From Spirochaetota bacterium (GTDB lineage: Bacteria > Spirochaetota > Spirochaetia > Sphaerochaetales > Sphaerochaetaceae): DNA of 64,000 nucleotides. The notes under the pieces are model-generated. The model was not told where the DNA came from and searched no databases. It saw only the letters and a program-made list of their open reading frames with translations. How positions within the stretch are numbered: position 1 is the stretch's first letter; every line of letters starts with the position of its first letter. Below are positions 45,227-56,500 of the stretch, piece after piece. Both the position numbers and the translations under genes were made by a program. The stretch covers positions 1 through 64,000 of the forward strand of contig JAEXDQ010000055.1 in NCBI GenBank assembly GCA_023401595.1, in the 5' to 3' direction.

Positions 45227-45500
45227 GCCCTATCAGATGAAAAAAACGGCCGTTGATTCAAAGACAGTGAAAATCGACCACACAGACATGTTTCCGACGA
45301 CCGTCAATACAGATAAAGAGAGGAAGGAAGCTGTATCGTCGAAGATTTCAGACACAGGAAAATTCGCATGAGATGGAAGAAACCCGAACCTTCTCCCGTT
45401 GCTTTTTTCCATAATCCATGCAATAATTTTTGGCGCATATCATTTATATTAAAACTTTTATTTTTTATTCTGATAAACCTAGAATCGAGGAGTGTATTTC

Positions 45501-46835
45501 ATGGTTATTCTGACTCTGAATTGTGGTAGTTCATCCGCCAAGTACCAGGTGTACGACTGGGACAACAAGGACGTTCTGGCGGTCGGTGTCGTAGAGCGCA
45601 TCGGCCTGGAGTATTCGACAATCGAGCATAACGCCGTCGGCAAGCCCCAGTATGCTACCAAGTTCTCTTCCCCTACCCACAAGGAAGCCATCGAGTTGAT
45701 CATCAGTCTGTTGCTGGACAAAGAATATGGAGTCATTGACGACCTGTCGCAGATCGGCGCGGTCGGGCACCGGGTGCTGCATGGCGGCGAGCTGTTCAAG
45801 AAATCGACGTTGGTGACCGACGAAGTAGTGGAGCAACTCAAAGGGATCATCCCGCTCGGCCCGCTCCATATGCCGGCGAATATCATGGGCATCGAAGCCG
45901 CCCGCAAGGTCATGCCGAACATCCCCCACGCCATCGTCATGGATACGGCGTGGCACCAGACCATGCCTCCCGAGGCGTTCATGTACGCCGTTCCCTATGA
46001 ATGGTACACCAAGTACAATGTCCGCAGGTACGGGTTCCATGGAACCAGTCACCTGTATTGCGCCAAACGCGCCGCGGTGCTGCTCGGCAAGGAGAACAAG
46101 GACACGAACGTCATCATCTGCCATATCGGCAACGGCGCTTCCGTCTGCGCTGTGAAGAACGGCGTATGTGTCGATACCTCCATGGGGCTCACCCCGCTTG
46201 AGGGTCTGGTGATGGGCAGCCGTTCCGGAGACCTCGATCCCGCCATCCTCCCCTACATCATGAACCAGACGGGCATGTCCCCTTCCGAGATGGACACCAT
46301 GCTCAACAAGAAGAGCGGTCTGATCGGAATCTGCGGGAAGAGCGACCGTCGCGATGTTCACCAGGCTGCGGTAGAAGGCGATGAAAAGGCTCAGCTGGGC
46401 ATAGACATGGAATGCCACCGCATCAAGAAATACATCGGAGCCTATGCGGCTTTGCTTGGCCGTGTCGATGCGGTCGTGTTCACCGCCGGTGTCGGAGAGA
46501 TGGGGGAACATATCCGCATGAAATCCTGCGTGGGGCTCGACAATTTCGGCATCAAGCTCGATCTTGAGAAAAACGACCTCGCCCATTGCCGCAACGCGGA
46601 ACTGGAAATCAGCACCGACGATTCGCCGGTCAAGATATTCGTCATTCCTACCGATGAGGAGCTGGTCATTACCGAAGACGCTTTCGCGTTGATGAACGGG
46701 ACCTACGATGTCCATACGAACTTCCATTACACCTTCGAGGACAAGAGCTATCAGAACAAGGCGCGCGCTCGTGGTCTGGTCGAGAACTTGAAGAAGAAAC
46801 CGGAGTTGGCGAAGATCGTAGCGCACGCGAAATAA
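45501..46835 (+). CDS. ackA: Acetate kinase
   Basis: 444 aa from ATG 45501, which follows GAGGAG at eight bases. [17 protein letters not shown] at the N-terminus, [28 protein letters not shown] with the catalytic His, [40 protein letters not shown], and [11 protein letters not shown] are all present. It converts acetyl phosphate and ADP to acetate and ATP in fermentation. A phosphotransacetylase gene is not adjacent. The C-terminus is about 40 residues longer than the common 400-aa form. Confidence 0.97.
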   Translation: MVILTLNCGSSSAKYQVYDWDNKDVLAVGVVERIGLEYSTIEHNAVGKPQYATKFSSPTHKEAIELIISLLLDKEYGVIDDLSQIGAVGHRVLHGGELFKKSTLVTDEVVEQLKGIIPLGPLHMPANIMGIEAARKVMPNIPHAIVMDTAWHQTMPPEAFMYAVPYEWYTKYNVRRYGFHGTSHLYCAKRAAVLLGKENKDTNVIICHIGNGASVCAVKNGVCVDTSMGLTPLEGLVMGSRSGDLDPAILPYIMNQTGMSPSEMDTMLNKKSGLIGICGKSDRRDVHQAAVEGDEKAQLGIDMECHRIKKYIGAYAALLGRVDAVVFTAGVGEMGEHIRMKSCVGLDNFGIKLDLEKNDLAHCRNAELEISTDDSPVKIFVIPTDEELVITEDAFALMNGTYDVHTNFHYTFEDKSYQNKARARGLVENLKKKPELAKIVAHAK

Positions 46836-46916
46836 CGGAAATGCATGGTACGTCGAAAGAAGCCGTTGCATAAGCCTGAGGGCTTTTGACAACGCCTTTG
46901 CGATGGATAAAAAAAG

Positions 46917-46949
46917 ATTGCCGGGCATTTTGTCCGGCAATTCTTTTTT
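46917..46949. terminator. Rho-independent terminator after ackA, works on both strands
   Basis: ATTGCCGG pairs with CCGGCAAT around a nine-base loop, with TTTTTT on the plus strand and A-runs on the left that give T on the minus. It ends ackA and could also end minus-strand transcription from 47218. A smaller AAGCC/GGCTT hairpin lies at about 46873-46895. Confidence 0.9.
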
Positions 46950-46956
46950 AGGAGTT

Positions 46957-46977
46957 AGGGGTAGCCCAACGGTAGCC
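46957..46977. repeat. Inverted copy of the repeat beside lon
   Basis: Its reverse complement matches 27777-27797 at 20 of 21 positions. It lies eight bases from the ackA terminator T-run. The rest of 46978-47217 shows no gene. Confidence 0.75.
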
Positions 46978-47217
46978 AGCGCTCACCCAATTCCAGCCAC
47001 ATGCCGACGGCATATCAGCCCTCTGTCCACAAGCCCGGCCAACCCTCCATTCCCTCACGAGACGGAACGAACCCTATGCGAAGTCCATGTCCTACCAACG
47101 GAAAACCCGGGCGCACGGCTTTGCCCGGCGGGCGACGCACAGTACCTACGCCGCGAACGCCCCTGCCCATGCGCCCCGATGACGGAGAGTATCAAAAACG
47201 CAAAGCCTTGCCCGCTT

Positions 47218-48735
47218 CTACGCCGGGTTGTACAGGTTGCTAGTCGGGAACTTCGGCTCGCTGGTCACGTTGATCCCCAGCTTGCGAAGGCCGGTGGAAT
47301 CCCCCGCGCTGGGGATATGCGTCATGTGCGCCTCGCACCCGCGCAGCTGGGGAAGTTTCTCCAACGCGGCCTGGGCGGTCGGGTTGAGCGTAGCGCTCAT
47401 GGCGAGGCAGATCAGCATTTCATCGAGGTTCAGGCTTACGCCGCGTCCTCGGAGGACGTCGCGCTTCATCGTCCGGATGGAATTGATGATCGCCTTGGGT
47501 ATCAAGTCGATGCACTGGGGAATCTGGGCGAGTCGTTTCAATGCGTTCAGTACCAATGCGGAGGAAGCGTGCATCAGCGAGGAGTTCCACGCGGTGACCA
47601 TCGTACCGTCAGGCAGCTCCATCGCCGCCGCGCAGGTGATTCCGTTGTTTCCCTTCTTGTTCTCGATCGCAAAGGCCAGAGCCTCTTCGGAAGCCGGTAC
47701 GCAAGGACGCATGGCGGGAGTAAGCTTGGCGGTTTCCATAATCGCTCTCGACCGGTTGACGGTCTCCAAGGCTCCGATCCCCTGGGCGTATTCGCATACC
47801 GCCCTGAAATAACGGCGGATGATTTCCTGGTTGGCGGCGTCGCGGACGGCATCATCGTCTACAATACCGAAACCACAACGGTTCACCCCCATGTCGGTAG
47901 GAGATTTGTAGACGCATTCCTTACCGGTGATTTTCTCCAGAATACGCTTGAGGAGAGGATACGCCTCCAGATCGCGGGAATAGTTCACCGAGGGGGTTCC
48001 ATAGGCGGAAAGATGGAAATGGTCGATCAGGTTGATATCCCCGATATCCGCCGTGGCGGCCTCATAGGCGATGTTCACAGGATGGTCGATCGGCAGGTTC
48101 CAAATGGGGAACGTCTCGAACTTGGCATAGCCGCTGTGGCGGCCGGCCCGATAGTCATGGTACATCTGAGAAAGACAGGTGGCGAGCTTGCCGCTACCTG
48201 GACCGGGCGCGGTAACGATCACGACGGGGCGCTCCGTCTCAATATAGGGGTTCGCGCCGTATCCTTCGTCGCTGACGATCAGATCGACATCATTGGGATA
48301 CCCTCTGGTCGCTTTGTGGGTATAGACGGAGATTCCCCTGCGTTCAAGGCGGTCCTTGAATTGCAGGACGGCGGGCTCTCCGTCGAAACGGGTAATGACG
48401 ACCCTGCTGACCACGATCCCCCACGAAGCGAAATCGTCTATCATCTTGAAGACATCGGTATCGTAGGTGATGCCGAAGTCGCTTCGCATCTTACGCCGTT
48501 CGATGTCCCCGGCATGAATACATATGATGACATCGATCTGGTCCTTGAAGGACTGGAATACACGCATCTTGACGTTGGGATCGAACCCGGGAAGCACACG
48601 AGAGGCATGGTAGTCGTACAACAGCTTGCCGCCGCATTCAAGATACAGCTTGCCGTCGCACCGTTGCATCCGATCCAAAATGAAGTGTTTCTGTTCTTCC
48701 AGATACTTTTCGTTGTCAAACCCAATTCTGTTCAT
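47218..48735 (-). CDS. DUF1846 family protein
   Basis: 505 aa, close to the family's usual size. It starts IGFDNEKYLEEQKHFILDRM, contains KLYLECGGKLLYDYHASRVLPGFDP, then APGPGSGKLATC (a phosphate-binding-loop-like segment) and GVNRCGFGI. The family has crystal structures but no agreed activity; a nucleotide-linked or ATP-dependent role is inferred from the loop. ATG 48735 was chosen for its AAGG at five bases. It stands downstream of a terminator, so it probably has its own promoter. Confidence 0.9.
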   Translation of the reverse strand: MNRIGFDNEKYLEEQKHFILDRMQRCDGKLYLECGGKLLYDYHASRVLPGFDPNVKMRVFQSFKDQIDVIICIHAGDIERRKMRSDFGITYDTDVFKMIDDFASWGIVVSRVVITRFDGEPAVLQFKDRLERRGISVYTHKATRGYPNDVDLIVSDEGYGANPYIETERPVVIVTAPGPGSGKLATCLSQMYHDYRAGRHSGYAKFETFPIWNLPIDHPVNIAYEAATADIGDINLIDHFHLSAYGTPSVNYSRDLEAYPLLKRILEKITGKECVYKSPTDMGVNRCGFGIVDDDAVRDAANQEIIRRYFRAVCEYAQGIGALETVNRSRAIMETAKLTPAMRPCVPASEEALAFAIENKKGNNGITCAAAMELPDGTMVTAWNSSLMHASSALVLNALKRLAQIPQCIDLIPKAIINSIRTMKRDVLRGRGVSLNLDEMLICLAMSATLNPTAQAALEKLPQLRGCEAHMTHIPSAGDSTGLRKLGINVTSEPKFPTSNLYNPA

Positions 48736-48763
48736 GCTGTCCTTCCCCATTCCTCATATAATG

Positions 48764-48792
48764 AAAAACGAGGAAACGAATCGCTTCCTCGT
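48764..48792 (-). terminator. Rho-independent terminator between DJ-1 and DUF1846 genes
   Basis: ACGAGGAA pairs with TTCCTCGT on the minus strand, followed by TTTTC. It is 12 bases past the DJ-1 stop. Confidence 0.85.
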
Positions 48793-48804
48793 CAGTTCTG
48801 ACAT

Positions 48805-49353
48805 TTATTTCCAGATGATGCCGGCGGATACGCTGTCGGCCTTGGCCTTGCCGAACAGCTTCTCTATGATAGCCAAGGAAAACTCAACGGCACAGCCGGC
48901 GCCTCGGGCGGTAATGACGCCGCCATCGACCAAAACCCGTTCGTCACTGAACCGAACAGAAGGACAAGCGGCCTCCTGTCCGGGATAGCAGACGGCCTTG
49001 CGCCCGTCCAGCAGACCGGCGGGACCGAGGACTACGGCCGGGGCGGCGCAGATCGCGCAGACAACGCCGTGTTCGGCGACCTTCACTAAACGCTGCATCA
49101 CCTCCCAGCTGTGGGCGAGGTTCACGGAACCGGGCATCCCCCCCGGACAGACCATGCAGTCATAATTGGAATCGGCCTCGGAAACCTCGATATCGCAGAC
49201 GATGCGGATTCCATGGGAGCCGGTGATTTCCCGCGAACCGACGCCGGCCATGACGACCTGCGCACCGGCGCGCTTGAGCAAATCGACGGGGACGAGCCCT
49301 TCGATTTCTTCAAACCCTTCGGCGAATACAACCAGAACCTTCGGTACCGACAT
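48805..49353 (-). CDS. DJ-1/PfpI family protein
   Basis: 182 aa. LVVFAEGFEEIEGLVPVDLL contains the conserved Glu, YDCMVCPGGMPGSVNL follows, and VVCAICAAPAVVLGPAGLL carries the nucleophilic Cys at the elbow (the DJ-1 C106 position). Relatives act as protein deglycases, glyoxalases or chaperones; the exact activity is unknown. AAGGAGG is five bases before the ATG. It is downstream of aroF on the same strand (170 bases). Confidence 0.92.
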   Translation of the reverse strand: MSVPKVLVVFAEGFEEIEGLVPVDLLKRAGAQVVMAGVGSREITGSHGIRIVCDIEVSEADSNYDCMVCPGGMPGSVNLAHSWEVMQRLVKVAEHGVVCAICAAPAVVLGPAGLLDGRKAVCYPGQEAACPSVRFSDERVLVDGGVITARGAGCAVEFSLAIIEKLFGKAKADSVSAGIIWK

Positions 49354-49523
49354 GCAGACCTCCTTTTCGGAAAAAACCGGAAAAAGAACGCAAGCTTGCG
49401 CCCGCCTTCATCCTTTCCACCAAGACGACGTTCCACGTCCCTGCCGACCAGGCCGTCCGGCATCCCAAGCGGTCGCCGGACACCCTGCGCCGACCTGGGG
49501 AACCGGAATGAAACGACAACCCT

Positions 49524-50600
49524 CTACAACGGGTTATGCATCCCCGCGTCCATCCGCGCACGGCGCAGCAGCTCGCAGGCGTTGAGCAGTATCTTTTCAG
49601 TATCGTCCCAACCGATGCAGGCGTCGGTGACGGAGACACCATACCGAAGCATCCTGCAATCCTCAGGGATTCTCTGGTTGCCCGCGAGCAGATTGCTTTC
49701 CAGCATGAAACCGCGGATGGAGGACTCGCCCCATATCCGCTGGTCGATCACAGAGCGGAGGACCCGTTTCTGCCGATCGGGGTTCTTGCGGGAATTGCCA
49801 TGGCTGCAATCTATGATGATCGAAGGCTGCAGCCCGGCGTCCTTCATTTTCTGCCGGGCCAGCTCGACATCGTCTTCGTAATAATTGGGAGCCTGGTCCC
49901 CGCCTCTGAGAATGAGGTGGCAGCAGTCATTGCCCGTAGTGCGCAAAACGACATTGTGCCCCTCCTTGTCGATACCGATGAATGAAGCCGGGCTCGCAGC
50001 CGACTTGACGGCATTGATGGCGTTGGTCAGGTCTCCGCTGGTGCTGTTCTTGAACCCCACCGCGACGGAAAGGCCGCTGGCCAGGTTGCGATGGGTCTGG
50101 CTCTCCGTCGTGCGGGCCCCGATGGAGGACCAGCTCATCAGCTCGTCGATATACTGGGGAACGAAAGGATCCAGGACCTCGCACCCGACAGGAAGACCAA
50201 GACTGGTGATCTCCAGCAACAGGGAGCGGGCTTGTTCCAGACCCAGTCCGATATCATAGGAACCGTCCATTCTCGGGTCAAGGATGAAACCCTTCCATCC
50301 AAGAATCGTGCGGGGTTTTTCAAAATAGGTCCGCATGACGACAAACATCTCGTCCTTGACGGCGTCGGACAATTCTTTCAGACGGCGGGCATAGTCTATC
50401 GCCCCGTTGTGGTCATGTATGGAGCAAGGCCCCACGATGGCCAGCAGGCGGGGATCCTCACCTTTGATGATTGCGTTGACGGTCTTGCGCGAAGCGGCGA
50501 TGCGCTCGCACACTTCCTCGGGTACAGGATATTTCTCCGCCAGAGTCGCCGGAGTTACCAATGGATCAATCTGTCTGATCCTGACGTCTACATTCTGCAT
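49524..50600 (-). CDS. 3-deoxy-7-phosphoheptulonate synthase (type I, AroF/G/H)
   Basis: 358 aa. LLAIVGPCSIHDHNGAIDYARRL, MRTYFEKPRTILGWKGFILDP, PVGCEVLDPFVPQYIDELMSWSSIGARTTESQTHR, VGFKNSTSGDL and IIIDCSHGNSRKNP are the AroF/G/H landmarks with metal ligands Cys, His, Glu and Asp. It condenses phosphoenolpyruvate and erythrose-4-phosphate, opening aromatic amino-acid synthesis. Which of Phe, Tyr or Trp inhibits it cannot be read. It follows the kinase operon but has its own GAGG site. Confidence 0.96.
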   Translation of the reverse strand: MQNVDVRIRQIDPLVTPATLAEKYPVPEEVCERIAASRKTVNAIIKGEDPRLLAIVGPCSIHDHNGAIDYARRLKELSDAVKDEMFVVMRTYFEKPRTILGWKGFILDPRMDGSYDIGLGLEQARSLLLEITSLGLPVGCEVLDPFVPQYIDELMSWSSIGARTTESQTHRNLASGLSVAVGFKNSTSGDLTNAINAVKSAASPASFIGIDKEGHNVVLRTTGNDCCHLILRGGDQAPNYYEDDVELARQKMKDAGLQPSIIIDCSHGNSRKNPDRQKRVLRSVIDQRIWGESSIRGFMLESNLLAGNQRIPEDCRMLRYGVSVTDACIGWDDTEKILLNACELLRRARMDAGMHNPL

Positions 50601-50733
50601 GTTGATTGCCTCGGATACTCAGCTTTATACCATGAAGCTTCGTCGGGCGACAACCCCAAACAGCGAGGTTCAGAGAAAAGGTCCATGGACGTCGGGATAT
50701 CCTTGTCTTCCCCTGACGGGCGGCCGTCGGCAG

Positions 50734-51549
50734 TCATGCGTTCGTTTTCAACGCCCGACTCAGCGTTTCAAACAGTATCAGCGGCTCGATCGGCTTGGCG
50801 ATATGCGCATCCATCCCGGCATCCAGACAAGCCTGGACATCATCGTCATAGGCATTGGCCGTCAACGCCAGGATTGGAATCGTCTTCGCATCCGGCCGTT
50901 CAAGCGTTCGGATCGCCTTCGCCGCATGCAGGCCGTCCATGACAGGCATGCGGATATCCATCAGAACAGCCTTGAAATAGCCAGGAGAGGATGTACGGAA
51001 CGTTTCCAACCCCTCCTTTCCGTCAGCGGCGCACGTGACGACGCAACCGACCTTTTTCAGAAGCCCCTGAGCCACGAGGGTGTTCACCTGGTTGTCCTCA
51101 CACAACAGGACATGCGTTCCCGCCGGTATGTCGTATCGAGGCTTCGCGGAGGCTCCGACGGCAAAGCCTTCATGGCACCTTTCAAAATCAAGATACACGG
51201 TGACCGTCGTTCCTGTGCCGGGAATACTTTCCACCTCGATCCTGCCATTCATCATATCTACAAGACGTTTCGCGATCGACATACCCAGTCCGCTGCCCTC
51301 ACGGCCAGCGGAGGACTTCGAATTATATTCCTGCTCGAACGGTGTAAAAATCTTGGGAAGGAATTCCGGGCTGATCCCGATACCATGATCGACAATCACG
51401 AACTTGTCGCGGGAAACATTCTCCTGCCTGTCGTAGCATTCAACGTATAGCTCGACATGGCCGCCGACCGGAGAGAACTTCACCGCGTTGGACATGATGT
51501 TCAAGATAATCTGCTGCACCCTCAGCTTGTCCATCCTGACGAACCCCAC
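50734..51549 (-). pseudogene. C-terminal part of an interrupted hybrid kinase: HATPase plus receiver
   Basis: 271 aa in the same frame as the upstream part (51562-53592), separated only by TAG and four codons. HATPase motifs are intact: N-box NIMSNAVKFSP, DHGIGI, GSGLGMSIAKRLVDMMNG. The receiver (about 150-265) has LMDIRMPVMDG with the phospho-acceptor Asp, ALTANAY and KPIEP. A GTG at 51549, or ATG 51534 after GGTGGGG, could allow reinitiation, but without the HisKA helix the kinase could not phosphorylate itself in the normal way. Confidence 0.85.
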
Positions 51550-51561
51550 CCCCAGGTTTCG

Positions 51562-53592
51562 CTAACTGACGGAACAAGATACACTGCGTTCCTTCGCGTA
51601 GGCATCGACCAATGCAAGCGTCTCATCCACCACTGCCCTGGAATCGACGACCTGCATATTGAGCCTGAGCCTGTCGCTCTCGACCTTGCTCATGTCCAGG
51701 ACATCATTGATCAGGTTCAGCAGGAACCGCCCCTCATTCGAAATCTTGTGGAGCAGCTCGCGCGCCTGATCAGACATCTCCATATCCTCAGACAGCTCCG
51801 CCAGACCAAGTATACCGTTCATCGGCGTCCGCATGTCATGGCTCATACGCGCAAGGAAATCTGATTTCGCCGCGTTGGCGCGCCGTGCCTCCTCCGCGGC
51901 CAGCCGTGCCTCCTCCCCTTTGCGTTCTATCGCGGCGAGCGTGCGCCTCTGCATGATGGAATAACACACCCACCCTGCCAGCAGGCAGGCGAACACCACG
52001 AGAACGATAAGCAGCAGATATCGGTTTTCATACAGTTTGTCGGTAAACGTGGCGTCATATCTCAGAAAAGTACTGTGATAACGGACTATGCGGTCGATCG
52101 CCCTCGGAGGAATCAGGGAAATACCGCTGTTGAGTATATTGTACAGTTCATCGGGGGCATCCTCCCGTAGGGCCAGGCAATAGTCGAACGGACAGCTGTA
52201 GGAGTATGCTATCCTCAGATTTTCGTTCCGGGGCTTCTTCAGCCGATATTCAAGCTCATACATCGCATTGCCATAGGCATCGACCTCACCGGCGCGCAGG
52301 GCTTCGAGGCAATCCTGCGTCGTACCATAGCTCTTGAACTCAAGATTTTCAAAATAGGATGAAAGCATCCGCCGAACGCCATCGTTCGACTCCGTGACCG
52401 CCACGGAAAAACGTTTTCCATCCGACAGTCGGTTCTCGTCTTTGAACGCCAAGGCCGCTGACAACGAAAAGAGAGGCCGGGTGATACGTATCGGGATATC
52501 GCCGTCGTAATACGCCTTGGATACGACGGGCATGATGAGATCGACGGCGCCGGATTGAAGCAACGTCATGGCGGCCACGCCTTCGTCCATCGGTACGTAT
52601 TCAAAACGCAGACCAGTGTTGTCGGAAAGCCGTTCCATCATGTCGATGGCGATCCCTTTGAACGTTCCATCTTCCGCATCATACCATGACGTCGGTTTTC
52701 GATCCGTATAGGTACCGACGCGAACTGTCGGATGCCGTTCGATATACCGGGCCTCCGCACGGGTAAGCAGAATCGTTCCGTAGACCTGTCGTTCAATGAG
52801 ATAGTCGTACTGTTCAGCTATCATTTCCGGATTCTGCGTATACATTTCCTCAATGGCGAGGTTCAACCGGCGCATGATGTCCGAACCTTTCTTAGCCATG
52901 ATATAGTTCGGATCGGTATTGTAGATGGAGATGACCTTCAGATCCTCGGCATACATGTGGGCGTCGCAACCGAAAGCGTCTATCTCTCCCCGCCGCAACG
53001 CGAGACGCAGGTCGGAAAAGGACGGATACTCCACAGCGATCGCCGTATAGCCATGTTTTAACGCGAACGCTTCATACAGCGGCAGATTCCGAGAACCTGA
53101 CTCAAAGCCTATGCGGAGCTTGCTCATCGCGGCGTAGTCGTTGAAATATATATCGTCCATCTCCTTGGGGGCGAAGATCACCCCTTGGATCTGACCGATG
53201 CACTGGACGGAAAAATCATACAGCCTATCCCGTTCAGCGGTCTTGCGGGCGTCGGTCACGATATCGATGTCCCCGGACAAAAGCCCTTCCAGACATTCCT
53301 GCCACGTAAGCCGGACATATTCATACCTGACATGGGCATATTCCGCCAGCAGCTCCATGAACTCGGCCCCATACCCCGTCATTTCATCGTCTTCATCGAG
53401 GGCGATGAAGCCATTGCTCTCGAAAACCCCTATGCGGACGACCGTCGGCTCATCCTGTGCGAAAGTCGGCGACGACGCGGCCAAGGGCAAGGAAAACGCC
53501 GTCAGGACTATGAAGACCAGCAGCCTGACCCAGTTCCAAATCCCATGCCGCGCGCCGAAGTCCCCCTCAGTCCCGCCATCCTTGGACGACAT
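51562..53592 (-). pseudogene. N-terminal part of an interrupted hybrid kinase: two SBP-like domains, TM, HisKA
   Basis: 676 aa. A signal or anchor segment (about 22-45) is followed by two periplasmic solute-binding family 3-like domains (VVRIGVFESNGFIALDED...TGYGAEFMELL and VRVGTYTDRKPTSWYD...FKGIAIDMMERL), a membrane helix (about 540-565, YLLLIVLVVFACLLAGWVCYS), and HisKA with SHDMRTPMNGILG, the phosphorylated His. It ends in TAG at 51564-51562 before the ATPase domain. The reading frame continues in phase to 50734. ATG 53592 overlaps the preceding giant gene by 26 bases. Confidence 0.85.
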
Positions 53593-56500
53593 ATTGATTC
53601 TTCCCATTTTTCTTTGCCTCATACAACGCCTTGTCAGCGCGTTTTAACACCTCGTTATAGCTGATTCCCTCTTCTGTGACGCTTGCGATACCGATACTGC
53701 AGCAAACAGGCTTCACGTCGCCGATTTTTATCCCATGGACCGCCAGAAGTATGGAATCGGCCTTCGCCGTGATGCTTTCCGGATCCGCCGCCGATTTCAT
53801 ATAGACGATGAACTCATCGCCGCCGAACCTCGCTACGATATCATCCTTGCGGAACATTCCTTGAAGAATTACACCGATCTGCCGAAGGACCTCATCCGCT
53901 TCCAGATGCCCGAACGTATCGTTGATCGCCTTGAAATTGTCTATGTCCAGGAACAGGACCGCATCGGTACTGCCGGCCCGCTTTTTCCGCAAGGCCGTCG
54001 CGATGGCGAAAATGGCGTAGTTCTTGTTATAGATGCCCGTCACCTCATCCACCTGAGCCGCAAGACGAAGCTGATCCTGTTTGATGATGATGTCATTGAT
54101 GTCGTCAAGACGCCCGATGACGCGGTAGCACTTTCCCGTCTCGTCGGCGAGGCTTACGTATTTCGCACGATACCAGCGCATACCGGTCCGATAGTAGTCG
54201 CCCTCGAAATCATACGTACCGCTACGGGAGGTTTTGATCGCGTTGCGCAGCACTTCGGCCAATTTCGACCGGTCCGTACTGAAAATACGCTCGTTCGTAT
54301 CGATCGTCTCCAAATAATATTCCCAGACCAATTCTGTGAAGCCCTGCTCAGGCAGCAGCAGGGACAACCGCATGACGTCCTCCTGCGGAGAATAGTCGAA
54401 AGTGATGATATCCGCGGACTCGCTGAGAATCTTATATTTTTCAGTCTGCCACAGATAAGTCTGTTCCCTCGCGACTTCATCGGAAATATCCGCCAGTACG
54501 GCATAGCACAGCGGAGTGCCGTTCTCACTCCTCCCCATACTGCAGAAGGCTCTGATCCAGAACCAGCTGCCGTCTTTCTTCATCACATGGAGCTTCTGTA
54601 TGACAAGCGGCTGTCCGATGAGCAGCTTTTCCAGACCATCCGGCGGAAGCTCCCGCGTATCCGGCATGAAGCTGACAGGTTCTCCATTGGCGATGCGAAG
54701 GTCGTATTCCTCCCGGGTAAAACCGAACATCTCGCAGAGCTTGTCGCTGACGAAGATCGGCAGGATCTTCTCCCCGACCTCGTAGATCGCGACGCCGGTG
54801 GGAATATTGTCGATGATACGACGCATACGTTCAGAAAGCTGTTCCAACGCCTTGCGTGAGCGCATTTCTTCATCTATGTCGGTGAAGGTGCCGATAGTGC
54901 GCAACAGCTTTCCCTGCCCGTCACGGATATAGGTCCCCGCCATCTTGGTCCAACGGTAGGAGCCATCGACCATTTTGATACGCAGCACAGCCTCCGTATG
55001 AGAAGCCCCGCAGCTTTTCATATCGAAGAAGCTTTGCAGTTCGGCCTGGTCGTCGGGATGGACCAGGCCGCGGTCACCGGAGTTGGACATCATCTCATCT
55101 TGGTTATGCCGGCTGGTTTCATATTTCCCATAGGCTTCGGAACAGGAGAACTCGCCGGTTTCATAGTTCATTTCGATGACGGCCATACCGGTCTGCTCCA
55201 CGACGATACGGTATCGGTCCTGGGCCTCGGTCTGGGACTGGAGCAACAGCACCTTTTTCTGCAGCGCCTCCGCTTGCTTCTGCTCCGTGACATCCTTGTT
55301 GCAGCACAGATACCGCCATTGGTCGATCTGCAGCAACGTGCTGCGGTAACAATGTCGCGAGCCATCCAGCAAGGTGAACAAATATTCAAAAGTCGGCGCG
55401 GTCTTTTTCCTGAAAGCGTCACGGATGTTCCGCAGGTCAAGGAAACCGGAGAGCGCCTTCCGGTCCTCATCCTTGACGAAATGGGCAGTCCACTTTTCAA
55501 TCGCAGTGGACAAGTCCTCATGCCCCCCTCCTCCGGCGGAGGCCTGGGAATATGCGGAGGAAAGCAACAGGAAGGTATCGCTACGGTAGTCGAATTCAAA
55601 GATTTCATCGTAGAGACCGAACAATGTCCGGGTGTAGCGATCCAGATCCTGTAGATACTCAGCCTGCCGTTCGTCTTCAGGCTTCACCGAAAAACTGCTG
55701 GCGGAGGTGCCCGAAACGATAATGGCCTTCCGGCCGCGCCACAGGAACGGCGCAGCCTGCATAATGAAGCTTCTGCCGTTCCTGCTGATTTTCGTCGGAA
55801 CAGGGAAGCCAATCGTATGCAACAGCTTGACGGGACAGGCGTCGCACATGGAGTCCCTGTTCATGAAGGCCCTGTAGCAGACCTCCCCTACCAGAGGCTT
55901 TCTCGTCACCTCCGCCATGGAATCATTGCAGTACAAGGTTTCGCACGTATCGGGATCGATGACATATATGAACGAGGGACTCTCGCCGAGAGCCTGTTCG
56001 GCTTCGGAGGAAAGCAGGAATTCCTGTTGTCCGCGGTTGGCGAACAGGAAAGCGCCCAGCAGCTTCGCCACGACCTGGAGCGTATGGATCTGCCTGACGG
56101 TCCAGTTCCTCTTTTCCCGGCACTCATCGAATCCCACGTACCCGCAAAAGACGCCCGCGTCCATGATGGCGCATTGGACGATGGACTTGATCCCCTGAGG
56201 TTCCAGCACGCTCCGCATCCATCCAGTCAACGTAGACACATCGGAACAAGCCATAACGCCGTCCTCGCCGAACATCCGGATATAGTTGCACCGCATCCCT
56301 TCGGGGTATTCATAGTCCTGAAGGTTGTCTATCTCCGGTACGATTCCATCGTCGCACCACTCGAAGGTATTGGAACAATGACATCCATCTCCTTGCTCTT
56401 CAATGACATAGGCACGGCTGACCTTGAAACGCCGCCCAACGAGGGCAAGCACCTTCTGAACCGCGGCGCTAGAATTCGAGGCGAACTCCAGGACCCGGAT

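Noticed and set aside
45237..45371. Small open frames upstream of ackA, one Lys/Asp-rich on plus, one hydrophobic on minus
   Set aside because: Neither has a ribosome site; the hydrophobic one is the expected complement of the charged one.
46903..48801. Plus-strand open frame of 632 codons
   Set aside because: It starts inside the ackA terminator and runs antisense to the DUF1846 gene.
51562..51564. TAG read as pyrrolysine or another amino acid
   Set aside because: TAG is an ordinary stop for several intact genes here (for example those ending at 11843, 13864 and 25600), and nothing of a pyrrolysine system is in view.
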